In this document: positions 1 to 7,035 of the stretch, piece by piece
How the letters are laid out: each line of letters opens with the position of its first letter
Position numbering within the stretch: position 1 is the first letter of the stretch
NCBI GenBank assembly: GCA_900551265.1
Contig: URVL01000098.1
Span: 1-8,185, forward strand
Source: an uncultured Eubacteriales bacterium
GTDB taxonomy: Bacteria > Bacillota > Clostridia > Oscillospirales > QAMX01
Length of the DNA stretch: 8,185 bases
Reading direction: 5' to 3'
Notes under the pieces: generated by a model
The model's database searches: none
Seen by the model: the letters and a program-made list of their open reading frames with translations, nothing else
What the model was told of the DNA's origin: nothing
Program-made: the position numbers and the translations under genes

Positions 1-2624
1 AGGAACTCGTCGAGATCATGAAAAATGCGCTTCAGCTTTCTCCGGTTTCACAGGTTCTGGTTGAAAAAAGCATCAAGGGATATAAAGAAATCGAATACGA
101 GGTCATGCGTGACGCAAACGATACGGCTATCACAATCTGTAATATGGAAAACATCGACCCGGTAGGGATTCATACCGGCGACAGTATCGTCGTGGCGCCA
201 AGCCAGACCCTGACCAATAAAGAATACCACCTCCTGCGCGACAGCGCGCTTAAGATTATTCGTGCGCTGGAAATCGAGGGCGGCTGCAATGTACAGTTTG
301 CGCTCGATCCGGAATCCTTTAACTACTATCTCATTGAAGTTAATCCCCGTGTTTCCCGTTCGTCTGCACTTGCATCCAAGGCCAGCGGATACCCGATTGC
401 ACGTGTGTCCGCCAAAATTGCAGTCGGTATGACGCTGGATGAAATTCCTCTTGCCAACACACCGGCATCTTTTGAGCCAACACTTGACTACGTCGTTACG
501 AAAATGGCACGCTTTCCATTTGACAAATTTTCAGATGCGTCCAACAGCCTTTCGACACAGATGAAGGCCACCGGTGAAGTTATGAGCGTCGGACGCACCA
601 TTGAGGAGAGCCTGTTAAAGGCCATCCGTTCACTGGAAACCGGCGTATGCCATCTCTATCTTGCCAAATTTGACGATGTGTCTGAAGCGGAACTTCTTGA
701 CTATATCAAAATCGGTACGGACGACCGTATTTTTGCAATTGCCCAGCTGATTCGTCTCGGTACAGATCTCAGCCTGATTTGCAATGCGACGCAAATCGAC
801 ATGCTTTTCCTGGAAAAGTTTAAAAATATCGTAGACTTCGAAACGGAACTTGCCGCGCATCCCGGCAATCCCGATACGCTATATGAGGCAAAACGCATGG
901 GGTTCTGCGACCGCTATATTGCAAAGCTCTGGAACTGCCGTGAGCAGGATATCTACGATATGCGCGAGCGGCTTGCGCTCTTCCCCGTCTATAAGATGAT
1001 AGACAGTTGTGCCAGCGAGTTTGACAGTTATATTCCTTATTTCTACTCCACTTATGAACGCCAGAATGAGTCGCTTGTCAGCGACCGCAGGAAAATTATC
1101 GTGCTGGGTTCCGGCCCCATCCGCATCGGCCAGGGCGTAGAATTTGACTATTCTACGGTCCATGCTGTCAAAACAATCAGACAGGCCGGATACGAAGCCA
1201 TTATCATCAACAACAATCCCGAAACTGTCTCCACCGACTATACAACAAGCGATAAACTCTATTTCGAGCCGCTGACGGTTGAAGATGTTATGAACATCAT
1301 CCGCCTGGAAAAGCCGTATGGCGTCATCGCCTCCCTTGGCGGGCAGACCGCCATCAACCTTGCAGGGCCGCTGGCAGCGCGGGGCGTACGTCTCATCGGC
1401 ACAGATGTTGACGCCATTGAAAAAGCGGAAAACCGTGATTCTTTCGAAAAAATTGTCTCTCGTCTTGGGATTCCGCAGCCAAAAGGCCGCGCCGTGACAA
1501 ATATCGAAGACGGCGTGCGGGCAGCTGCGGAAATCGGCTACCCCGTGCTTGTACGCCCCAGCTATGTCCTGGGGGGACGCGCCATGCAGATCGTCTCTAA
1601 TGAGGAAACCCTTCGTGTCTATTTGAAAACCGCCGTGGAACTTGACGAGGATCAGCCGGTACTGGTTGACAAGTATATTGTCGGCAAAGAAGTTGAGGTC
1701 GACGCAGTATGTGACGGTACGGACGTCTTTGTACCAGGTATAATGGAGCACGTGGAGCGTACAGGCGTTCACTCCGGCGACTCGATCAGCGTCTATCCGC
1801 CGTTTTCCATTTCTGAGCGCGTAAAAGAACGGCTGCTTGACTATATGAAAAAGCTGGGCCTTGCAATTGGCATTGTCGGACTTTATAACGTCCAGTTTAT
1901 CGTAGACCCGCATGAAGACGTGTATATTATTGAAGTCAACCCCCGGTCTTCGCGCACCGTACCGTTCATCTCCAAAGCTACCGGCTACTCTCTCGCCGAT
2001 ATTGCAACGCTCTGCATTTTAGGCCACAGCCTTCGCGAGCAGGGGATTACGGAGATCTATCCGAAGGAAAAAGAAAAATGGTATGTAAAAGCTCCGGCCT
2101 TCTCCTTCTCCAAGCTGCGCGGCCTGGACGCCACGCTTTCCCCGGAAATGAAGTCCACCGGCGAGGCCATCGGCTATGACAAAAAGCTGACCCGTGCGCT
2201 TTACAAGGCTTTGCAGTCCTCCGGCATGCATCTGTCGAATTACGGTACCATTTTCGTCACTATTGCGGATGCGGACAAAGAGGAGGCTCTGCCGCTCATC
2301 CGCCGTTTCTATAATCTCGGCTTTAATATTGAAGCGACGCATGGTACTGCGCAGTTCTTAAAAAGCCATGGCATCCGAACGCGTGTGAAGGCGAAGATCA
2401 GCGAGGGAAGCGACGAAATCCTGCGTTCGATCCGGCAAGGCCATGTCAGTTACGTGATCAATACACGCGATATCAGCTCGCTTGACACCATGTCCGACGG
2501 GTTCGAGATCCGGCGCTGTGCGGTTGAAAATAACGTTACAATCTTTACTTCGCTGGATACGGTGCGCGTACTGCTTGACGTGCTCGAAGAAATCACGCTT
2601 TCCATCGCACCAATCGACGCTTGA
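1..2624 (+). CDS. carB: Carbamoyl-phosphate synthase large subunit, 5'-truncated by the window edge
   Basis: Makes carbamoyl phosphate from bicarbonate, two ATP and ammonia channelled from the glutaminase subunit CarA; first step of pyrimidine (and arginine) synthesis, cytoplasmic. The reading frame is open from base 3. The ATG at 18 is internal: the residues around it align with about residue 192 of the 1073-residue E. coli enzyme, so about 190 N-terminal residues are off-window. Counting from that ATG, the first ATP-grasp half shows GIHTGDS (50-56), Gln93 and EVNPR (107-111). The second half starts near 358 with GSGPIRIGQG (364-373), then RPSYVLGGRAM (513-523), GVHSGDS (583-589), Gln626 and EVNPR (639-643). 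The two halves reflect the family's ancient internal duplication. The C-terminal MGS-like domain (about 740-868) has THGT (774-777) and Lys793, as in the UMP-binding site of E. coli. The 3' end is 11 bases before pyrK. Identity is certain; feedback by UMP is inferred from the family. Confidence 0.99.
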   Translation, partial: ELVEIMKNALQLSPVSQVLVEKSIKGYKEIEYEVMRDANDTAITICNMENIDPVGIHTGDSIVVAPSQTLTNKEYHLLRDSALKIIRALEIEGGCNVQFALDPESFNYYLIEVNPRVSRSSALASKASGYPIARVSAKIAVGMTLDEIPLANTPASFEPTLDYVVTKMARFPFDKFSDASNSLSTQMKATGEVMSVGRTIEESLLKAIRSLETGVCHLYLAKFDDVSEAELLDYIKIGTDDRIFAIAQLIRLGTDLSLICNATQIDMLFLEKFKNIVDFETELAAHPGNPDTLYEAKRMGFCDRYIAKLWNCREQDIYDMRERLALFPVYKMIDSCASEFDSYIPYFYSTYERQNESLVSDRRKIIVLGSGPIRIGQGVEFDYSTVHAVKTIRQAGYEAIIINNNPETVSTDYTTSDKLYFEPLTVEDVMNIIRLEKPYGVIASLGGQTAINLAGPLAARGVRLIGTDVDAIEKAENRDSFEKIVSRLGIPQPKGRAVTNIEDGVRAAAEIGYPVLVRPSYVLGGRAMQIVSNEETLRVYLKTAVELDEDQPVLVDKYIVGKEVEVDAVCDGTDVFVPGIMEHVERTGVHSGDSISVYPPFSISERVKERLLDYMKKLGLAIGIVGLYNVQFIVDPHEDVYIIEVNPRSSRTVPFISKATGYSLADIATLCILGHSLREQGITEIYPKEKEKWYVKAPAFSFSKLRGLDATLSPEMKSTGEAIGYDKKLTRALYKALQSSGMHLSNYGTIFVTIADADKEEALPLIRRFYNLGFNIEATHGTAQFLKSHGIRTRVKAKISEGSDEILRSIRQGHVSYVINTRDISSLDTMSDGFEIRRCAVENNVTIFTSLDTVRVLLDVLEEITLSIAPIDA

Positions 2625-2629
2625 GGGGG
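2623..2629 (+). promoter_or_regulatory. Ribosome binding site that fixes the pyrK start
   Basis: The purine run GAGGGGG overlaps the carB stop codon (TGA at 2622-2624) and lies 6 bases before the ATG at 2636. The other in-frame candidates, TTG at 2621 and ATG at 2630, lie before or directly against this run and would have no spacing, so the ATG at 2636 is the best start. Overlap of the site with the carB stop suggests translational coupling. Confidence 0.75.
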
Positions 2630-2635
2630 ATGCGG

Positions 2636-3376
2636 ATGAACATACATGAACATTACACCATGCTCGAAAACACCGCTGTAGCGCAAGACGTTTTCCGGAT
2701 GCGTCTTGCGGGAAACACCGCCGCGTTTACTCGCCCGGGGCAATTTTTAAATATTGCCCTGGACGGGTTATTCCTCCGGCGTCCCATTTCCATCGCAGAT
2801 TATGACGCCTGCGGCGTACTCATCTATTATAAGGTCGTCGGAGAGGGCACGCGCCGGATGAGCACAATGGTTGCCGGCGAAACGCTTGACGTTTTAACCG
2901 GGCTCGGGAATGGCTTTGACGTGGTCAGCTCCGGTGATTCTCCGCTGATCATAGGCGGCGGTGTCGGCGCGCCCCCACTCTACCGTTTAACGCGGGAACT
3001 GCTTGACCGAGGGAAACAGCCGACCGTTATTTTGGGCTTTAACACCCAGTCCGACATTTTCCTTGCGCCGGAATTTAAGGCGATGGGGGTTCCCGTCATT
3101 CTTTCGACCGCTGACGGTAGCGCTGGCGTTCATGGGTTTGTGACCGATGCACTGCACAAGGCGGCGCCATCCTACGATTACGTCTATGCCTGCGGTCCGG
3201 AGCCCATGCTTCATGCGCTTTATGACGCCACAGACACTCCCGGACAGTATAGTTTCGAGGCCCGTATGGGATGCGGTTTTGGCGCCTGCATGGGGTGCAG
3301 CTGTAAAACCAAGTATGGCTACAAACGAATCTGCCGCGACGGTCCTGTGCTGGAGAAGGAGGAGATCATATGGTAG
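2636..3376 (+). CDS. pyrK: Dihydroorotate dehydrogenase B (NAD+), electron transfer subunit
   Basis: FAD- and [2Fe-2S]-binding partner of PyrD. It passes electrons from dihydroorotate oxidation (via the FMN of PyrD) to NAD+, in a PyrD2-PyrK2 cytoplasmic complex. The 246-residue protein has the ferredoxin-reductase fold signatures: RRPIS (48-52) in the FAD domain, GGGVGAPPL (107-115) and CGPEPM (186-191) in the nucleotide domain. A C-terminal cysteine cluster follows, Cys213-x4-Cys218-x2-Cys221-x11-Cys233, which fits the four [2Fe-2S] ligands of PyrK; Cys223 is an extra cysteine also seen in the B. subtilis protein as I recall it. The loop before the last ligand is about three residues shorter than in B. 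subtilis. Overall length is slightly below the usual 256 or so. The gene overlaps pyrD by 7 bases, and the pyrD ribosome binding site lies inside its 3' end, which fits co-translation of the two subunits. Confidence 0.97.
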   Translation: MNIHEHYTMLENTAVAQDVFRMRLAGNTAAFTRPGQFLNIALDGLFLRRPISIADYDACGVLIYYKVVGEGTRRMSTMVAGETLDVLTGLGNGFDVVSSGDSPLIIGGGVGAPPLYRLTRELLDRGKQPTVILGFNTQSDIFLAPEFKAMGVPVILSTADGSAGVHGFVTDALHKAAPSYDYVYACGPEPMLHALYDATDTPGQYSFEARMGCGFGACMGCSCKTKYGYKRICRDGPVLEKEEIIW

Positions 3377-4284
3377 ACACCCGTGTAACGTTAAGCGGTC
3401 TGGCGCTTGAAAACCCGGTGATACCCGCCAGCGGCACTTTCGGCTACGGTCACGAATTTGCCGAACTCTACGATATTAACATACTGGGCTCTTTTTCTTT
3501 CAAAGGGACGACACGCGAACCGCGCTACGGCAATCCCCTGCCGCGCATTGCAGAGTGTCCTGCCGGGATGATCAATTCTGTTGGCCTGCAAAATCCCGGG
3601 ATTGACGCGGTCATTGAAAAGGAATTGCCACGCATGCGTGAGGTATTCCATAAGCCCGTCATCGCCAATATTTCCGGTTTTTCCATAGATGAATATGTCG
3701 AATGCTGCGCAAAAATTGACCAGGAAAACTGCGTGGGTTTGATTGAAGTCAATATCAGCTGTCCGAACGTGCATAACGGCGGCATGAGCTTTGGCGTGTC
3801 TCCCGAGTCGGCCGCACTGGTTACGCGCGAAGTGCGCGCCGTAACGAAAAAACCGATCTATATGAAACTCTCCCCCAACGTAACGGATATCGCCGCAATT
3901 GCTACCGCCTGCGAAAAAGCGGGGGCAGATGGCATCAGCCTGATTAACACACTGCTCGGTATGCGAATTGATCTACGAACGAGGCGTCCCGTTGTTGCCA
4001 ACAAAATGGGAGGGGTATCCGGTAGAGCAATCTTCCCCGTTGCCTTGCGTATGGTCTGGCAGGTTGCAGAGGCCGTTTCTGTCCCGATCATGGGGATGGG
4101 CGGCGTATCCAGCGCCAGGGATGTAATTGAAATGATGCTGGCCGGCGCCACGGCCGTACAGGTGGGCGCGGCCAATTTGACCAACCCCTACGCCTGCCGG
4201 GATATCATAGAAGAACTGCCGGGAGTTATGAAGTCGCTCGGCATTGAAAGCTTACAAGAAATTGTTGGAGGTGCACATTCATGA
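3370..4284 (+). CDS. pyrD: Dihydroorotate dehydrogenase B (NAD+), catalytic subunit, class 1B
   Basis: FMN enzyme oxidising dihydroorotate to orotate; needs PyrK to use NAD+. The 304-residue length matches the class 1B family. Visible features on the TIM-barrel scaffold are SGTFGYG (21-27), Lys45 in SFKGTT, the substrate loop NSVGLQN (69-75), NISCPN (128-133) with the class 1 catalytic base Cys131, Lys166 in MKLSPN, and the phosphate-binding glycine motifs GGVSG (214-218) and GMGGV (242-246). Catalytic cysteine rather than serine, plus adjacent pyrK, separates it from the membrane-bound quinone-linked class 2 enzyme; no membrane-targeting N-terminus is seen. A perfect AAGGAGG at 3356-3362 sits 7 bases before the ATG. 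The stop codon overlaps the pyrF start (ATGA). Confidence 0.98.
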   Translation: MVDTRVTLSGLALENPVIPASGTFGYGHEFAELYDINILGSFSFKGTTREPRYGNPLPRIAECPAGMINSVGLQNPGIDAVIEKELPRMREVFHKPVIANISGFSIDEYVECCAKIDQENCVGLIEVNISCPNVHNGGMSFGVSPESAALVTREVRAVTKKPIYMKLSPNVTDIAAIATACEKAGADGISLINTLLGMRIDLRTRRPVVANKMGGVSGRAIFPVALRMVWQVAEAVSVPIMGMGGVSSARDVIEMMLAGATAVQVGAANLTNPYACRDIIEELPGVMKSLGIESLQEIVGGAHS

Positions 4285-4979
4285 GTCGTGACGTTATCAT
4301 TGCCTGTGACTTTAAAAACCGGGAAGAGACGCTTACCTTCCTCGATCATTTTACGGAGGAAAAGCCCTATCTCAAAATTGGCATGGAACTTTTCTATGCA
4401 GAAGGCCCCTCTATTGTTCGGGAATTAAAATCGCGCGGGCATAAGATTTTTCTGGACTTAAAGCTGCATGACATACCAAATACCGTAAAGAGTGCGATGG
4501 CCGTCCTCTCCTCGCTGGACATTGACATGTGTAACCTTCACGCGGGCGGGACCATCGCCATGATGGAAGCGGCACTGGAAGGCCTCATGCGGCCCGACGG
4601 CACGCGTCCACTTCTGATCGCCGTCACACAGTTGACCTCAACGAATGAAGCGCGGATGCGTGAAGATCTTTTGATCAATCGTCCCATTGAAGAGGTTGTC
4701 GCACATTATGCGCTGAACACAAAAAAGGCGGGGCTCGACGGCGTTGTCTGTTCTCCGCTCGAGGCCGCGCGTGTCAAAGAGGTCTGCGGCAAGGACTTTT
4801 TGACCGTTACGCCCGGCGTGCGTTTTGCCGATGGAGACGCCGGTGACCAGGCGCGTATCGCTACCCCTGCGCGTGCAAAAGCGCTCGGCTCCGATTATAT
4901 CGTAGTAGGACGTCCCATTACGCGTACGGATGATCCCGTCTCCGCATACCGCCGCTGTATCCATGAATTTTTATCATAA
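4281..4979 (+). CDS. pyrF: Orotidine 5'-phosphate decarboxylase
   Basis: Decarboxylates OMP to UMP, the last step of de novo UMP synthesis; cytoplasmic homodimer. The 232-residue protein belongs to the short, B. subtilis/E. coli-like group rather than the longer (about 270-310 residue) group found in many other bacteria. The catalytic array is complete: Asp10, Lys32, then Asp59, Lys61 and Asp64 within DLKLHDIPNTV (59-69). The phosphate-binding part shows TPGVR (177-181) and VVGRPIT (208-214) with Arg211. Translation starts at an ATGA overlap with the pyrD stop. GGAGGTG at 4267-4273 is 7 bases upstream and is encoded within pyrD, which suggests coupled translation. pyrE follows after 13 bases. 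Confidence 0.98.
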   Translation: MSRDVIIACDFKNREETLTFLDHFTEEKPYLKIGMELFYAEGPSIVRELKSRGHKIFLDLKLHDIPNTVKSAMAVLSSLDIDMCNLHAGGTIAMMEAALEGLMRPDGTRPLLIAVTQLTSTNEARMREDLLINRPIEEVVAHYALNTKKAGLDGVVCSPLEAARVKEVCGKDFLTVTPGVRFADGDAGDQARIATPARAKALGSDYIVVGRPITRTDDPVSAYRRCIHEFLS

Positions 4980-4992
4980 GAGGTGAGATACC

Positions 4993-5631
4993 ATGAAACG
5001 AAAGATTGCAGAACAGCTTTTGTCGATTGGCGCGGTATTTCTGCGTCCACAGGAACCGTTCATCTGGGCCAGTGGGATCAAGAGTCCGGTTTATTGCGAT
5101 AACCGCCTGATTCTCACTGCTCCCGAGGCACGAAACATTGTAGAACAGGCGATCGCGGATCAGGTTCGCACGCTTTATCCGGACTGCGAAGTACTCATGG
5201 GAACCAGCACGGCGGGTATCGCCCATGCGGCCATTGCAGGACATCTTCTGGGGCTTCCAATGGGCTATGTGCGGTCTTCCGCTAAAGATCACGGACGTGG
5301 AAACCAGATCGAGGGAAAACTTCTTCCGGGACAAAAGGTTGTCGTCATTGAGGACCTGATTTCAACCGGCGGCAGTGTAATCGAAGTGGTAAACGTGCTG
5401 CGTGAAGCAGGCGCCGACGTTCTCGGTATTGTCAGCATCTTTACGTATGGCATGAAAAAAGGTCTTGAACGCCTCGCCGCAGCTCACGTTGAGAATCACA
5501 GTCTGACAAATTTCGATACCATTGCAGAAGTCGCAGCAGAAAATGGTTATATCAACCGCTCCGACATTGCGCGTCTATTAGCTTTTCGCGACAATCCCTC
5601 CGATGAAAGCTGGATTGGAGCCGTGAAATGA
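4993..5631 (+). CDS. pyrE: Orotate phosphoribosyltransferase
   Basis: Joins orotate to PRPP giving OMP and pyrophosphate, the substrate for the adjacent PyrF; cytoplasmic dimer in which each flexible loop reaches the partner's active site. The 212-residue type I phosphoribosyltransferase shows the orotate-contact segment [12 protein letters not shown] (27-38), the flexible catalytic loop Arg94...Lys98-Asp-His100-Gly followed by GNQIEG (103-108), and the PRPP-binding loop [13 protein letters not shown] (116-128) with its acidic pair Glu120-Asp121. The RSxxK form of the loop (Ser95 where E. coli has a lysine) matches the Bacillus type. The start is supported by AGAGGTG at 4979-4985, 7 bases upstream and overlapping the pyrF stop. 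The stop overlaps the pyrB start in an ATGA. Confidence 0.97.
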   Translation: MKRKIAEQLLSIGAVFLRPQEPFIWASGIKSPVYCDNRLILTAPEARNIVEQAIADQVRTLYPDCEVLMGTSTAGIAHAAIAGHLLGLPMGYVRSSAKDHGRGNQIEGKLLPGQKVVVIEDLISTGGSVIEVVNVLREAGADVLGIVSIFTYGMKKGLERLAAAHVENHSLTNFDTIAEVAAENGYINRSDIARLLAFRDNPSDESWIGAVK

Positions 5632-6542
5632 GAAGCCTGATTGATATTCTTGACCTTTCAGTCGATGAGATTACCTCCCTCATTCAAGTTGCGGACGATA
5701 TTATTGCAAATCCTGAAGCATATGCAGACAAATGCCGCGGCAAAAAACTCGCCACGCTTTTCTTTGAGCCTTCCACGCGTACGCGTCTGAGCTTTGAAGC
5801 GGCCATGTATGAGCTGGGCGGCCATGTGATTGGCTTTTCTGAGGCCGCATCAAGCTCAGCGGCAAAGGGCGAGAGTATCGCCGATACCGTTCGGACCGTG
5901 AGCTGCTATGCGGACATCATCGCCATGCGCCACCCAAAGGAGGGCGCGCCGCTTGTTGCTTCCATGAAATCCTGGGTACCAGTTATTAACGCGGGAGACG
6001 GCGGACACAATCATCCCACACAGACCCTCGCCGATTTATTCACCATTCATCGTGAGAAAGGCCATTTCTCCGGGTTGACAGTCGGCCTGTGCGGCGACTT
6101 GAAGTTCGGACGCACCGTGCACTCGCTTATCAACGCCCTGTCACGATATGACGACGTACGCTTTGTACTGATTTCGCCGGATGAACTCGTGCTGCCAGAC
6201 TATATTAAAACGGACGTCCTGCAACGCGGCGGTTTTTCCTTCTATGAGACGGACGATCTTGAAAAGGTAATACCAGAGCTCGACATTTTATATATGACGC
6301 GCGTTCAGCGTGAGCGATTTTTCAATGAGGCGGACTATATCCGCTTAAAGGACAGTTATATTTTAACTCCTGAAAAGCTTGTTACGGCAAAAAGCGATCT
6401 CGCCATTATGCATCCACTGCCGCGCGTCGGTGAAATTGCAGGTTCTGTGGACGACGATCCCCGTGCCTGCTACTTTAAACAAGTGCTTTATGGCAAGTAC
6501 ATGCGTATGGCGCTGATCCTCATGCTGTTGGAGGTGGCGTGA
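5628..6542 (+). CDS. pyrB: Aspartate carbamoyltransferase, catalytic subunit
   Basis: Condenses carbamoyl phosphate with L-aspartate to N-carbamoyl-aspartate, the committed pyrimidine step. The 304-residue chain carries the carbamoyl-phosphate loop [13 protein letters not shown] (45-57), the 80s-loop Ser77 and Lys80 (K-G-E-S), Arg101 in MRHP, HPTQT (129-133), GRTVHS (161-166), MTRVQ (223-227) with Arg225, and HPLPR (262-266). All residues I can map to the E. coli active site are kept. Overall similarity is to the E. coli-type chain that assembles with PyrI, and pyrI follows with no gap, so a C6R6 holoenzyme is the likely assembly (inference). TTGGAG at 5615-5620, inside pyrE, is 7 bases before the ATG; the start overlaps the pyrE stop by 4 bases. 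Confidence 0.98.
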   Translation: MRSLIDILDLSVDEITSLIQVADDIIANPEAYADKCRGKKLATLFFEPSTRTRLSFEAAMYELGGHVIGFSEAASSSAAKGESIADTVRTVSCYADIIAMRHPKEGAPLVASMKSWVPVINAGDGGHNHPTQTLADLFTIHREKGHFSGLTVGLCGDLKFGRTVHSLINALSRYDDVRFVLISPDELVLPDYIKTDVLQRGGFSFYETDDLEKVIPELDILYMTRVQRERFFNEADYIRLKDSYILTPEKLVTAKSDLAIMHPLPRVGEIAGSVDDDPRACYFKQVLYGKYMRMALILMLLEVA

Positions 6543-6974
6543 ATGATTATTGATTCCATAAAAAATGGTATTGTCATCGACCACATTAAAGCCGGACGCA
6601 GCATGGAACTTTATCATCTGCTGCATCTGGATCGTTTAAAATGCTCTGTCGCGATTATCAAAAATGCACCGAGTGAAAAGATGGGGCGAAAGGACATCAT
6701 TAAAATTGACGAAGAACTGAGCGTAGACCTGGATATGCTTGGCTATATCGATCCCGGTGCAACCATAAACGTGATACGGGATGGCGTGCTTGTAGAAAAG
6801 CGTCATTTGGAGCTGCCGGAACGCGTTGAGAATGTAATTTTTTGTAAGAATCCGCGTTGTATTGTTACGACGGAGCGTGAGATCCCACATATTTTTCGCC
6901 TGGTAAATCGCGATCTGGGTATTTACCGCTGTCTCTACTGCGATACAGAAGGAAAGCGTAACGAAGAAGAATAA
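6543..6974 (+). CDS. pyrI: Aspartate carbamoyltransferase, regulatory subunit
   Basis: Non-catalytic zinc-binding chain that assembles with PyrB and binds nucleotide effectors. The 143-residue protein has an N-terminal allosteric domain (about 1-95) with VIDHI (11-15), MGRKDIIKI (47-55), Asn76 and Lys86. A C-terminal zinc domain follows, with Cys101-x4-Cys106 and Cys130-x2-Cys133, the four zinc ligands that hold the PyrB interface. Compared with the 153-residue E. coli chain, the N-terminus begins at the equivalent of Leu7, so the first six residues are absent, and the position of Tyr89 is Gly81. The ATG directly abuts the pyrB stop (TGAATG), with GGAGGTG at 6530-6536, 6 bases upstream. Zero spacing fits equal production of the two subunits. 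It is the last gene of the operon, followed by a terminator hairpin. Confidence 0.97.
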   Translation: MIIDSIKNGIVIDHIKAGRSMELYHLLHLDRLKCSVAIIKNAPSEKMGRKDIIKIDEELSVDLDMLGYIDPGATINVIRDGVLVEKRHLELPERVENVIFCKNPRCIVTTEREIPHIFRLVNRDLGIYRCLYCDTEGKRNEEE

Positions 6975-6990
6975 CAAACTACGCGCTAAT

Positions 6991-7035
6991 CAAAAAAGCA
7001 CCCTGTGGTTAAAAACCACAGGGTGTTCTCCTTTT
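6991..7035. terminator. Bidirectional intrinsic terminator between pyrI and the convergent ABC-F gene
   Basis: A perfect 12-bp stem pairs 6999-7010 with 7014-7025 around an AAA loop; a G-U and an A-T pair can extend it outward by two. Read on the + strand it is followed by a T-rich but interrupted tract (TGTTCTCCTTTT, 7024-7035). Read on the - strand it is followed by an uninterrupted run of six T (complement of 6992-6997). It lies 24 bases after the pyrI stop and 8 bases after the ABC-F stop, so it can end both convergent transcripts, and should be stronger for the ABC-F gene. Confidence 0.9.

Noticed and set aside
18..20. ATG at 18 as the start of carB
   Set aside because: The frame is open upstream to base 3 and the residues before and after the ATG align with the interior of the first ATP-grasp half of CarB, about 190 residues from the true N-terminus.
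879..1913. Open frame of 344 codons on the - strand, antisense to carB
   Set aside because: It lies wholly within the highly conserved CarB coding sequence, has no recognisable motif, and is explained by carB codon use in the opposite frame.
2621..2632. TTG at 2621 or ATG at 2630 as the pyrK start
   Set aside because: Neither has a spaced Shine-Dalgarno; the GAGGGGG run lies within or against them, while the ATG at 2636 is correctly spaced from it.
3147..3410. Open frame of 87 codons on the + strand across the pyrK/pyrD junction
   Set aside because: It is out of frame with both genes, whose protein motifs run without a break through the same bases; no family features are seen in it.
1..6974. 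PyrR-binding leader, attenuator or internal promoter for the pyr operon
   Set aside because: All junctions are too short (13 bases or less) to hold one, and the operon's 5' leader is not in the window.
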